From positions 362,369-382,834 of the forward strand of contig BFEA01000560.1 in NCBI GenBank assembly GCA_003427395.1: DNA of 20,466 bases, given 5' to 3'. Below the pieces are notes generated by a model, which saw only the letters and a list, made by a program, of their open reading frames with translations, was not told the origin of the DNA and did not search any database. Positions 1 to 9,600 of this stretch are shown here, in pieces; position 1 is the first letter of the stretch, and each line of letters starts with the position of its first letter. This stretch comes from Chara braunii. Lineage: Eukaryota > Streptophyta > Charophyceae > Charales > Characeae. Made by a program: the position numbers and the translations under genes.

Positions 1-780
1 TCCTCCTTCATTACCTACCTTCGTCCACCATGGCCGGACGCCCCAACCCTCCTTCCTCCTCCATCACCTACCTTCATCCACCATAGCCGGACACTTCGAC
101 TCTCCTTCCTCCTCCATCACCTACATCCGTCCGCCATAGCCGGACGCCCCAACCCTCCTTTCTCCTCCATCACCTACCTTCATCCACCATAGCCGGACAC
201 TCCGACTCTCCTCCCTCCTCCATCACCTACCTTAATCCCCCATAGCCGGGCATCCCGACCCTTCTTCAACCTCCGTCACCTACACCCATCCACCATAGCC
301 GGGCACCCCGACCCTTCTTCAACCTCCATCACCTACACCCATCCACCATAGCCGGACACCCCGGCCCTTCTTCAGCCTCCATCACGTACACTCATCCACC
401 ATAGCCGGACGCCCCCAACCCTTCCCCTTCCTCCATCACCCCCACCCGTCCACAATAGCCAACCACCTCCAACCCTTCTTCCTCATCCATCACCCACACC
501 CGTTCTCCATAGCCGACCACCTCCAACCCTTCTTCCTCGTCCCTCACCCACACCCGTCCACCATAGCCGACCACCCCCAACCCTTCTCCTTCCTCCATCA
601 CCCACACCTGTCCACCATAGCAGGCCACCCTCAACCCTTCTCCCTCCTCCGTCACCCACGCCCGTCCACCATGACCAACCACCGCCAGCCCTTCTTCCTC
701 CTCCATCACCCACACCCGTCCACCATAGCCGGCCATCTCCAACCCTTCTTCTCCCCCGGTCACCCGCACCCGTCCACCCG
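1..780. repeat. Minisatellite array, 53-bp then 54-bp units
   Basis: About fifteen direct repeats anchored on the word CCACCAT (or near variants). Anchors fall at 25, 78, 131, 184, 237, 290, 343 and 396, exactly 53 bp apart, then at 450, 504, 558, 612, 666, 720 and 774, exactly 54 bp apart. The extra base lies in a C-run of the unit starting at 396. The strand shown is strongly pyrimidine-rich. The array starts before the window and ends cleanly near 778, where unrelated sequence begins. Because 54 is a multiple of three, the minus strand of the second half is an open frame (769 to 392) of 18-residue repeats rich in Glu, Gly and Val. I regard that frame as a by-product of the unit length unless expression is shown. 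Confidence 0.95.
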
Positions 781-879
781 AAAGTCTTAGGGGGTCGCAA
801 GGGGAAAGTGCGGGACCCCGGACAGGATCGGTTAGGGTAAGTCAATGAGCAAGGTCGATTAGGATGTGAAGCTTCTTGT

Positions 880-978
880 CACCCTTTCTCTCTCCCTCTC
901 TCTCCCTCACTCTCTCTCTCTCTCTCTCTCTCCCCATCTCTCTCTGTCTTTCCCTCCCCCTCTCCCTCCGTCTTCCTT
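880..978. repeat. CT-rich microsatellite / polypyrimidine tract
   Basis: A run of about 100 bases made almost entirely of C and T, with (CT)n cores near 911-932 and 939-946, interrupted by a few A and G bases. It is a typical eukaryotic simple-sequence tract. A + strand reading frame runs through it (876-1235), but its Ser/Leu/Pro composition is dictated by the repeat and I do not call a gene. Confidence 0.9.
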
Positions 979-3836
979 CATTCCTTCAAAACTCTTTAAC
1001 CCCTAAACCTTCCGTCACCCCTCCCCCTCCATGGCATGTGAGTAACCTCTACCCTCACCTGTTACATTGCCAGGGAACGAACGGAGAGGAACCCGATCCT
1101 CACTTGGTGGAAAGCGGGGGCAAGGGAAGGGTTGCCGGTCCCTTGTGCCACCAAGAGGGAAAGGATACAAGGCTATTGAGAACAATTGTGAAAGCAAAAA
1201 AAAGGCGTGCTACTTTTGCAACAAGGTCAGTTTGACTCAACCATCTTCCTCGACTGCATGACTAAGGGGTTCGTGTGGCTTGCTTGCGGGAAGGAAAGGG
1301 AACTCATAATGGAACCGGAAGTGAAAGGAAGACTTAGGCTTGTGGGAAGGGGCGATGTGTTGACCCCAATGGGGATTGGAATTGCTCTTTGCTTTGTGTG
1401 GCCTTGCGCAGGTGAGTGGCACGGGATGGTCTTTGAGCGCGATTGGATCCAGCTGGAGGATCGGCAAGGGAAGGACATAGGTTTAGCATGAATGGGACAG
1501 GTCCGGGGGTTGGATGCTTGGATGAATGATGGATGGCGTGGTGTGGCTTATGTGATGAATGAATGGGGTGACTCTCTTGTGTGCGGCTTGCGGGCCCGAA
1601 AAGACTAAGGGCATCCATGGATGATGTGAATGCTAGGCCGACGCTGTAAGCAAAAAAAATTATAGGGGCTAGGGGTCGGGCGACGATGTTGCACCCCGAG
1701 GATGCCCTTGAAACCACCTGGGATCCCAACGCTTAGTGAAAAGGTGTGTGGTCCAATGGATGACGCTTGGCCTACACACGAAAAGAAGATGAGCCCTCAA
1801 CGAACCCCCTGGACTGCCTGTATATTGGAAGGAGCAATTGCCTGGTCAGACTCAAATGAATCGAGAAAACACCTCGAGTGACCAAAGAGCTACCATCGAG
1901 AGCGAAGCTACATCCCCCAATGTAAAGCCCTCTCGCAAAAGGCCCATCCCCATTCATCTCAAAGCACTAGGTGGGGGTGCCCCTGGGACGAATGACCCGC
2001 GCCCTGAGCATGAGCGTGGGCGGGTCGAGCCAACTGGGACCCGCAGTGGGGTCGACTTAGGCTCGAAAGTCCTTCAGGGTACGGCCCCTACAAAAATGGT
2101 GGAGGTGACGGGTATTGGGTTAAATTGACCCATGCGATCTCGAGGGGGGCGCCCGACGCATGACCGCGAACACAAGTAGAGACGAGGAATAAGGACTTGT
2201 ATATGCGCTATTCCTTTGAGTGAAGCAGATTTGAGGGTGGCTGGGCGCATGGCAAGGCCAGGCCTGGAGGAAGAACATGCGTGTATGCACTTTTGCTTAG
2301 CCATCTCCATCGGAGACGACTCTAGTCCTCCTTCTTTCGGGCTGATGTTCGTCAGACCGGGGAAGCCTTGGGCAAGCCGCAGGTCGACCCTTCCTCTTNG
2401 TGTGAAAGAAGGGCTCCAGTTACCTGGCAGGCGGTTGGGATTCCGGGCCAGTCCGGGGTCCAATGAAAATCCCGCGGCGGAGTGATCCGACCAACACGGG
2501 TGCCTCTCTTCTCCTTCTTCGGAGCCCAACGGGCTCTGCGCACCGCACTTAATGCTTGAATGAACCTCATATGAACACAAAAGGTAATCGAGAAGGAACA
2601 ATCCTGCCCTATGAACGGACAGACAAGCAAAGACAAAGGGAATGAAGGGAGTTGCTAAACTCTGAGAAAAACTAGCTCACCTTTGAAGACGGTCACGAAA
2701 AAGGAACCAGGCACTGTGTATGGAAGATAAGGGTGAGTGGCATACACTGTCCTGAGAGAAAATCTGAGAGGGATGGGTAGGAAGCGCTGGGTGCACCATG
2801 GGAAAGACACTTGTATTATGTGTGTCCCACTGGGGACTTGTGATTGCATGCTTGGGATTTCGAGCGTCCTGCCATTTGGAAGGAAAGGAGGGGTCTGCAC
2901 CGTCCGGGGCGGGTTGCGAAACGTCCCTCCCTTTTGTAGGCTGCCGTGGGTTCGTGTGTGGAGGTCGGCCCACCGAGCTGTCGGACGAGAGTTTGTCACG
3001 TCGGTTGATTAGTAGCATTCTCGTCCGTGCGGTGATGAGCTTTGGCTCGATGATCTGTCGGGCGGGGTGTGAAATCTCCTCAGGCGGGGCTTAGCCTGTC
3101 GGCAGACGGAGGGAGTACCACTACATGCGGGCACAGACGGAGCCTTGGGGAGGATTAGTAGCTTCTCGTGGCCTGGTTCAGGAAAGGCTGTTCCTTATCG
3201 GACCAATGGAAGTGAATGCCTGGACGACTGGCTCCAACGGCCCTACCGAGATGTGCGGGGTGATTCCCGAGATTAACGGTGGGTACGCGAGCGGCAAGCC
3301 GGGACGGGGTATTCTGGGTACAAGGAAAGGGCTAATGCCTTGCCGGAGCCTGGGTACCGCGCTCGCGACGGTTGAGCTGTGCTTGAGGTGCGGGTTGAGA
3401 CCCTGCCGATGGTAGAGGAGAGACCACTTTCGGGGAAAGGCCGATGAGGAGATGACCGGTCTGTGTGCGACGTCTGCTTGAGTTTTCCTTTTGTGCCTTC
3501 CTCTGTGAAAGCTTGCCTGAATATGTGTTGGGAGGGGGACTGAGCTTCTGGTCTATTCTCACCCCTGCCTGAGTCTGCACGAGTGAGAGAACATGAGAGT
3601 GAGGCTGGATAGGAGTCGGAAGGAAAAGAGAACCAAGGGAAAGGAATGCCGGTTGTTGGGGATCGGTGAAGGGAATGATTGGGTAGCGATCTCTGGGAAA
3701 TGGGTAGGGAGGGTTAGGGAGATCCGGATGAAGGGGGTTTGAAAACAATCCTCATCTAGGAAAAGGCGGCAATCTGATCGAAGAGGGGCCATGTGGTGCT
3801 CTCTTGTGAAAAACAGGACGGGAGCTGACCAATAAG
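979..3836. other. Gene-poor stretch, no supportable gene
   Basis: Almost 2.9 kb between the CT tract and the first ORF of the P array. I checked both strands and found only short frames (the longest about 175 codons on the minus strand at 2601-2074) without recognisable motifs. The + strand becomes purine-rich from about 1040 onward. One ambiguous base sits at 2399. If the downstream ORFs belong to an LTR element, its 5' LTR and leader should lie here, but I saw no sequence repeated on the 3' side and no clear tRNA primer-binding site. Confidence 0.6.
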
Positions 3837-4655
3837 ATGGTGCGATGGTTGTCACCCCCTGTCTATTCTAGCGATCCGGAAATACCAATAGACGTAAGGG
3901 AAGGGCTGTCTGTTGTTCTCCCGGAGGAAGGGACGTGGACGGACCTGGAACCAGCCTATGAAACTGTGATGCTGGACGAGAAGGACGCGTTCCTCTGGAT
4001 AGAGACGATTTGGACTAAGGTCAACCTGACGAGACTCTCACCAAGTTTGATGGACTTAGAGTTCCGGGGGACGGTGGAAGCCCGAGGGTGGGTCTATCTA
4101 TCCCAGGACCTGGAAAATGAAGTGGTAATAGGGTTGGTATTGGGCGTGGCACCGACAAAGCTGTTTAGACAAGCGGAGCGGGAGATGGCATGGGCAGCGT
4201 GTCAGCGGGCGAAAATGGAAATGGATAAGATAGATGTGCGAGTGGAACTCGGGGACAGAAAGAGTATGAGACGGCCCCTTAGAACAATGAGGTATGTGCT
4301 ACCCCCGTTTTTGGTGGATGCGGTCTTTGGGACCAGGGGTAGGCTGGAGCAGATATGTCGATCAATGACGCACCTTAGGCTGTACCAGTGCACCTGGCAG
4401 GACTTCTTTAAGCTGTCAGTGGAGGCGGGGCCGTTCGAAGGGAACTGGGCAGAGGAACTAGCTGAGGTACTAAACCTCCTCAGCGCGGATGAGATCTTCG
4501 TTTCTAGCCCGGTGCATTGGCAGATAATCTATCGAAATGTGGCGGCAGGGGAAACTTTCTTAGAAGGTCTAAAGGAGCTTTTCCCGCAAGAAGAGGAGGG
4601 TTTCAGTGACGATGAGAGTGAGGATGGGGACGAGATAGAGGACTGGGACTTCTGA
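3837..4655 (+). CDS. P1: unknown protein, first of four tandem paralogs
   Basis: An uninterrupted 272-codon ORF opening at ATG 3837. I do not recognise the family. It shares an ordered set of motifs with P2-P4: an N-terminal VVLPE segment (residue ~26), a GWVYLS strand near residue 86, a VLPPFLVDAVFG block, GPFEG at residues 198-202 followed by a Leu-rich helix, and a C-terminal ETFLEGLKELF element. P1 alone ends in a strongly acidic tail ending EDWDF. No signal peptide or membrane segment is visible, so a cytosolic or nuclear protein is likely. P2 begins 57 bp downstream. The intact frame, beside a riddled gag-pol, hints at selection or a later arrival. It could be a retroelement accessory protein or a captured host gene family. 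Confidence 0.75.
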   Translation: MVRWLSPPVYSSDPEIPIDVREGLSVVLPEEGTWTDLEPAYETVMLDEKDAFLWIETIWTKVNLTRLSPSLMDLEFRGTVEARGWVYLSQDLENEVVIGLVLGVAPTKLFRQAEREMAWAACQRAKMEMDKIDVRVELGDRKSMRRPLRTMRYVLPPFLVDAVFGTRGRLEQICRSMTHLRLYQCTWQDFFKLSVEAGPFEGNWAEELAEVLNLLSADEIFVSSPVHWQIIYRNVAAGETFLEGLKELFPQEEEGFSDDESEDGDEIEDWDF

Positions 4656-4712
4656 GAACGGGGATGGGGACTTACCCGGGAATGGACTGTCGACTATGTG
4701 CAAGTAGGAGCG

Positions 4713-5447
4713 ATGGCCCGGGAATTTTTGCTATGGGATTGCACGTGGGACCCAAAACGAGTCGGAAGGGGAGTAGAAATGTCTTTACCAATGAGTGATG
4801 AATGGAAGGGGGCCACGTGTGACTGGCGGGGGTATGAGATCGTACCGGAACTATCCTATCTATGGATAGAATGTGTCTGGAACCCGTTGAGGGAAGAGGA
4901 AGGATGGGACGATATTGCGGAAGGGAAATAGAGTCCGTGGGGCGGGTCGTCTTGTCGGAACAAGGATGGCACCTCGCTCGCGGCAGGACAGGACCCGATG
5001 TGGCTCCTGGAGGGTGTCGAGACGAAGACATGGGAGGCAGGTGAAAGGTTCGCCAACAAGGGATGGGATGAGGTCAGTAGTAGGGTCGTGATGGGGGGAT
5101 GGAAGGAATTTAAACCGCCTTGCGTCCGAACCAAGACCTGGGTACCAGACTTCGTGGCAGACTGGTTCGGGGGTTTTGACCACGTCGCGGAAGTGGTCGG
5201 CACTATGGAACGAGCACACATAAGCGACGTGGGATTGGCAGAAGAATTTTATAGAACATCTTTAAAGTTTGGACCATTCCACGGCGACAGAGCCCGGGAG
5301 GTCCTCATCATCCTGAACATTAATAGGGAGGATCGGCTGGAAGTGGCCCCGGAAACCTGGGATGCCATAATGCGTCGGGAAACAGCGGCGACACCATGCT
5401 ATGTGGATGATGTGTTCACACTGTTTGAAGTGATGTGGTTTGACTAA
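4713..5447 (+). pseudogene. P2: second paralog, broken by two opposing frame changes
   Basis: Starts at ATG 4713 (MARE...). P1, P3 and P4 motifs appear in order but in changing frames. Frame 3 carries the MSLPM segment and VWNPL up to a TAG at 4929. The GRVVLSEQGW segment equivalent to the others' G-x-[VL]-Y-[LM] strand is read only in frame 2 (about 4925-4975). From about 4975 frame 3 resumes with LAAGQDPMWLLEG, then GGWKEFKPP (5094), VPDFVADWFGG, GPFHG (5271) and YVDDVFTLFE near the end. One indel near 4910-4930 and a second near 4970-4985 therefore cancel, leaving a garbled internal stretch and a premature stop. An intron seems unlikely because the intervening bases align with the paralogs in the alternate frame. 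The closest sibling over the GGW-EFK region is P4. Confidence 0.75.
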
Positions 5448-5505
5448 AAGAGCGGTAAGAGCCGCGAGGCCAGGCAAGTACGAGAGAAACTGCTGAGATA
5501 AGGGG

Positions 5506-6348
5506 ATGGGGATGTCTGGCCGGTGTAGGTCTCGGTGTGAGCAGCGAGAGAGAAGACCAAGGACGAGAGCGCAGATGGCACGACGAAGGACGTTTCTTGA
5601 GGACCGCCCGCTGGGCATTGAGCCGCCTAGGGAGGTAGACGGTAGGATAGAGATCAACCTGCCCGCCACAAATGAGGGTCGGCACCCGGTGGTAGACTGG
5701 GTAGGGGTTGAACTCATGGAGAACTTGGTTTACCTAGTAACGAGGGTTGAATGGCGTGCAGACGAGAACGGAGAATGGAACCCGGACCCGCGGGGACATG
5801 TCCGGGCGGAAGGGCGATTGTATATGTCGGAAGATGGGTGGAGGGAGTTCGGCATTCGGCTGGCATCAGGAGAGGACCCATTAAGTATGTTTGAAGGGGC
5901 ATGGCAGTTAGTTTGGCAGGCTGGGTTTGAGTTCGCAGACCCGGGGGTCGATGATGTAACAGCAAACCTTAGAGTAGCCATGGTCGGGAGTTTTGAATTG
6001 CCTAGCGAAAATGTGCGGATGAGGCTGCTGCCCTTCCTGCTGGAGAGATTGGGCGGGTTGGAGCTTGTTAGAAGAGCAGTAGCAGCCCTTGCGAAGCAGA
6101 CATATGAAGATGTGATGGTATATCGAGAATACTACCGGGCCTTCTTGGAAATGGGGCCGTTTAGTGGAGAGCGGAGGTACGAGGTGTTACGCGTCCTACA
6201 CGCTGTGTTTTGTACCAGACCAAGGGCTCCGGTCGTTAGCAGCGGAGTTTTGTGGGGTGTTGTCCGATGGGAAATAAGTCAAGGGATGGTGTACGTGGAT
6301 GATTTGTACCGATTGTATGAGCCGATGGAAGTAGGGACGGAGCAGTAA
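5506..6348 (+). CDS. P3: unknown protein, third tandem paralog
   Basis: Uninterrupted from ATG 5506 (280 codons). The in-frame ATG at 5575 gives MARRR..., which lines up with the MAMRR and MARE starts of P4 and P2, so a 257-residue protein is equally likely. The longer form adds an Arg/Cys-rich leader. Shared motifs: INLPA near residue 51, GRLYMSEDGW, a LLPFLLERLGG block, GPFSG at residues 217-221 followed by EVLRVL, and a C-terminal VYVDDLYRLYE. It diverges from P2 and P4 by lacking the GGW-EFK motif (it has GSFELP at that place). The Arg-rich N terminus could act in nuclear import or RNA binding, which is inference. No membrane segments. Function unknown. Confidence 0.75.
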   Translation: MGMSGRCRSRCEQRERRPRTRAQMARRRTFLEDRPLGIEPPREVDGRIEINLPATNEGRHPVVDWVGVELMENLVYLVTRVEWRADENGEWNPDPRGHVRAEGRLYMSEDGWREFGIRLASGEDPLSMFEGAWQLVWQAGFEFADPGVDDVTANLRVAMVGSFELPSENVRMRLLPFLLERLGGLELVRRAVAALAKQTYEDVMVYREYYRAFLEMGPFSGERRYEVLRVLHAVFCTRPRAPVVSSGVLWGVVRWEISQGMVYVDDLYRLYEPMEVGTEQ

Positions 6349-6486
6349 AAGAGAAGGGTTAAGGGAAAGGGAGGAAAAGAAGGTTCAAGCTAGAGACCAG
6401 GGAGTGTTCGAGCGGAAGTCAAAGACGAAATGAAATAAGTAAATCCGCTTGCTGTTTGAACTGTGCAGGGAACCACTAAGTCAAAA

Positions 6487-7272
6487 ATGGCGATGAGACG
6501 CGCCCGGATGTTACGACGGCCTATGCACCCGCGGCCACCCACGGAAAGTGGAGGTGGATGGGAGGTATCGCTCCCAGCAAGCTACGTGATTCAAGGACTG
6601 GATACAGAATGGAGGGTCGTGACCTTGGGAAGGGGTCAGGCACTCATGATGGTGGAATGTTTTTGGGATGGTATGAGGATCGACAGGGGACCGGGAGACG
6701 ATCTGTACACCAATCTTAAGGTGACGGGGACTGTATACCTGCCAAAGATTGGATGGTACATGTTAGGAACGGAATTGGCACTAGGCCACGGACTGCTACC
6801 AATCTTCCAAAGGGCCACTAGGATGTTAAACAGGGTGGGTCAGGAGGTGCGAGGGAGAAGAAACGTGGGTTTGAGGACCCGGGTGGAGGTCGGAGGCTGG
6901 CGGGAGTTTAAGGCCCCAATGACCGGGTTGAGGTGTCGAGTACCTCGTTTCATGGTGGACTTGGTATTCGGTAGCCTCAAGAGAGTTAGGGACCTGGTGG
7001 GCTCGACACTGGTCTGGATCCACCTCTTCCAGCCACAAACAACGAGCATGTTCTACGATGTGTCGGTCAGATATGGGCCGTTTTGGGGAAATCAGGCCTG
7101 GGAGCTACTCGAATTACTCGAGATCCTGATATTCGGTTTGCCGCACCTGTCGTTTGAAGAATATGAGCCAATAATTATCAGGGAAATAGAGATGGGGGAA
7201 AATTACTTGGCAGGGTTGGCTGACCTGTTCGAGGAACCAGATGAACAGGGTAGGCCTGAGGGACCAGCGTGA
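6487..7272 (+). CDS. P4: unknown protein, fourth tandem paralog
   Basis: A 261-codon ORF from ATG 6487 (MAMRRARM). The frame is open a little further upstream, but only to a GTG at 6463. Motifs in family order: VSLPA near residue 26, GTVYLPKIGW, GGWREFKAP (codons from 6892), a VPRFMVDLVFG block, GPFWG at residues 197-201 followed by ELLELLEIL, and a C-terminal NYLAGLADLFE. The N terminus is rich in Arg and Pro. Upstream, TTGAACTGTGCAG at 6456-6468 resembles a 3' splice site, so this ORF might be expressed from a spliced message. No known domain is recognised. It is the last and one of the best preserved members of the array. Confidence 0.75.
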   Translation: MAMRRARMLRRPMHPRPPTESGGGWEVSLPASYVIQGLDTEWRVVTLGRGQALMMVECFWDGMRIDRGPGDDLYTNLKVTGTVYLPKIGWYMLGTELALGHGLLPIFQRATRMLNRVGQEVRGRRNVGLRTRVEVGGWREFKAPMTGLRCRVPRFMVDLVFGSLKRVRDLVGSTLVWIHLFQPQTTSMFYDVSVRYGPFWGNQAWELLELLEILIFGLPHLSFEEYEPIIIREIEMGENYLAGLADLFEEPDEQGRPEGPA

Positions 7273-7377
7273 GAGAACGCGTCAGGAAGAGGTAGGGAAA
7301 TAAAGGATAGGTACTAAGATAAGTAGGCAGCCATCAGCAAAAGAAGGGCAGTGGTTGGAGTTTCGGGCGACCCAGTG

Positions 7378-7608
7378 ATGCGGCAGGGAGGAACTAGGAA
7401 GACCACCCGCTCCAAAAATTTTGGGGCACCTGGATGCCAATCAGCCAAAAGGGCCATACCCGATAGGAAAGCCACTAGGCTCAGGCATCGCCCTAAGAAT
7501 CTAAGCGCGACAGTAAGAGAATGCCGAGCGGCAGCAGCAAGGCCTGGTAGAAGTAAACCTGAAGGACGCCCCCCGGGAAAGAAAAGTCAGAAGAGTCGTA
7601 CTGATTAA
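7378..7608 (+). CDS. Small highly basic ORF between the P array and gag
   Basis: A 76-codon frame from ATG 7378 (frame open back to a GTG at 7351), ending 115 bp before gag. About 30 percent of residues are Lys or Arg, with only four acidic residues. The C terminus is rich in Gly, Pro, Lys and Ser (GKKSQKSRTD). Such composition suits nucleic-acid binding or nuclear targeting, but no fold or named family is recognisable. Given its length it may be a chance frame in an Arg-coding purine-rich context. Position and orientation between two coding blocks are its main support. Confidence 0.35.
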   Translation: MRQGGTRKTTRSKNFGAPGCQSAKRAIPDRKATRLRHRPKNLSATVRECRAAAARPGRSKPEGRPPGKKSQKSRTD

Positions 7609-7723
7609 TGTAAGACGCAAAAACATGGGAATAGGCGGGCTTCAGGGCCGGAACTAGGGCAGTTATGAACAACCGGCCATTTTTCGCAAAAAAATTCTTT
7701 CCAGGTGCAGGCTAGGTAAAGAA

Positions 7724-9271
7724 ATGGCAACTGAGGAAGGGATCGATGACCAGCAGAGCGGAGGGAATCAGGGCACAAATGGGGATGGGGAACGAAACGA
7801 GGGATCAGCAAGGGATCGAGAGTCGGCCAAACTGTAGGGAACCCGAGAAGACGGAAAGGACTTCTCAACTGGAGAAAGCTTGGGGAAAGCCGGAGGTAAC
7901 AAAAGAGGTCCTCAGGAAAACAAGGAAGGGGGAAACAATTTGAGAACAAGCCCGCGGAGCTCAGCAGGAATCACTCCTAAAAAGACAAAAGTTTCGGATA
8001 CCAGTCGTAAATTGGCAGACATAGAAAAGCGGACTGTAGAGTTCAAGGCAAGACTCATCGAGCAGATGATGGCCGAGGATGAGGAGGACCCCCAGGGCGC
8101 AGGATGACATGAGGGACGCAGGGCCGGTCAGGACGAGCCTAGGTACGAGGGGAAGGATAATAGTCGCAAAGAAACGCCTAGCAAGAAGGGGAAGGACAAG
8201 AACGACCCCCCGGTGGAGGGTGCGGAAAACGCTATGACCCCGCCCGCCATTGACAGCGGCACTAACCAACTGCCAGCCACGCCAAAAGTGACAGGGGCAT
8301 GTGACGGACTCTGGAGCCTTAGGGAAAGGGTGCTAGGATGGTTTGACCCAGAAGGAACGCCGAAAACCAGGGAAAAGCAGAGGGAAAGTAAGGAAGGGGA
8401 AGGGACCAGCGCAACTGGAGAAGCAGGTAGCTCCGAGGGTGGTCTCAAGAGGATAGTCACCACCCTCACCCGGGCGTTAAATAAGAACCAGGGATATCTC
8501 GCAAATGCAAAGAAGAAACTCACGTTCGATGGGGCAAACATTACGGAGTTCCTGATAGACTATGAGAACCTAGCAGCCTTACTAAAATGGACGAAAGAAG
8601 AAAAGATGGAGCACCTAGGGCAGCACGTGTCGCTAAGCTTGGGAAGGGACATTATGGCCATCGTCGCGTCCAGTGGATCCTGGAAAGAAACCAGGAACGA
8701 GATGATGAGGAAATATCTGAAGGCAGAGAAAATGGCAACAGAGGCCGAATTAGAAGCAGTCCAGAGGAAAAACTATGCGACTTACAATGATTTCCTAAGG
8801 GCGTTTACGCTAGTGGTGCTCCGAATTCCTGGGGTAACGGACCGCATAATGAATAAATACTTCCTCAGGTAGTTCTCCGAGTTTGACAAGGATAAGATTC
8901 TGTCAGCATACCAGTAGACCAGCAAGTTTGAATACGCAAGGGATGTGGATTTCAGTGCGGTAACAAACCTTGCAGAGAAAACAGTGGTAACTGAGACCCT
9001 GGCCCTGCTCAAGGAAGGGGAGGTTATAGACCTGACCGGGAAAACGGGGGATAAGGTCAAAAAGGGAATAGAGAGCCTGCATGAAAGGGTGCACGGGGTT
9101 GATAACAAGATAGAAAGAATGGAAAGTGCGCTATTAGTGATGCAGGCGCAAGTAGCCCAACCCGCCCTCCCGCCCCAAGAAGCCGTGGTCCCGGCAGCTG
9201 TAGCAAACCGGGGATTTGGCAGGAGAGACCCGACCAACGAACAATGCAAGTATTGCACCCTGATCGGGCAT
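7724..9271 (+). pseudogene. gag: gag remnant (capsid-like region plus truncated zinc knuckle)
   Basis: Frame 2 is coherent from ATG 7724 to about 9271 but is cut by four stops: TAG 7835, TGA 8105, TAG 8870 and TAG 8915. The first 250 codons are hydrophilic and charged. From about 8510 a Gag-like helical region begins (KKLTFDGANITEFL..., then YENLAALLKWTKEEKMEHL), typical of Ty3/gypsy capsid domains. A coiled-coil-like stretch follows (about 9050-9150, ESLHERVHGVDNKIERMES). A zinc knuckle starts at 9245 as CKYCTLIGH, fitting C-x2-C-x4-H, but the final Cys is absent because the sequence runs straight into the protease active site in another frame. ATG 7724 is chosen as the first Met of the frame; CCAGGTGCAGG just upstream resembles a splice acceptor. 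Confidence 0.85.
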
Positions 9272-9600
9272 ATGTGGATGGCGGCGCGGAAATCACCCTC
9301 ATATGACGGGATTTTGCAATGATCACAGGGTGCACAGTGAACAAGGAAGTAGCAGGGAGTATCCAGGGAGCAAGGGGAGAAATTCCCTTCACTGGGTATG
9401 TCACCAAATGCGCAGTCAAGGCAGGGATTCGGGAATCCATCTGGTTTTTTCAACGGATGACTGTCATGGAAGAAATGGACCATGACATAATCCTCGGGTG
9501 ACCCTGGTGCGCCAACGTAGAAATGATTGGCATGAACCTGCATGATGGCACATATATGGTAGACATAGAGGATCCGGTGACTGGTCACGGAGAACTTCTC
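9271..9600 (+). pseudogene. Retropepsin (aspartic protease) remnant
   Basis: Frame 1 carries YVDGGAEITL from 9271. This matches the retroviral-type protease active site (D-[ST]-G-A-x-x-[NTS]), with Gly in the usual Ser/Thr position and Asp at 9277-9279. A TGA follows at 9304. The second characteristic segment, DIILG at 9484-9498, is followed by TGA 9499 and then PWC, where intact elements have an ILG-x-PW motif. In Ty3/gypsy elements this enzyme cleaves the Gag-Pol polyprotein; here it cannot be made whole. The start of the domain abuts the Gag knuckle with a frame change, so the normal spacer between them is missing. Confidence 0.75.

Noticed and set aside
392-769. Repeat protein gene on the minus strand of the minisatellite
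   Set aside because: The frame follows from the 54-bp unit and does not extend into unique sequence. Kept as a finding, not a gene.
876-1235. 119-codon + strand frame through the CT tract
   Set aside because: Its Ser/Leu content comes from the microsatellite and the remainder shows no motif.
2074-2601. 175-codon minus-strand open frame
   Set aside because: Contains an ambiguous base, low-complexity composition and no motif; same compositional explanation.
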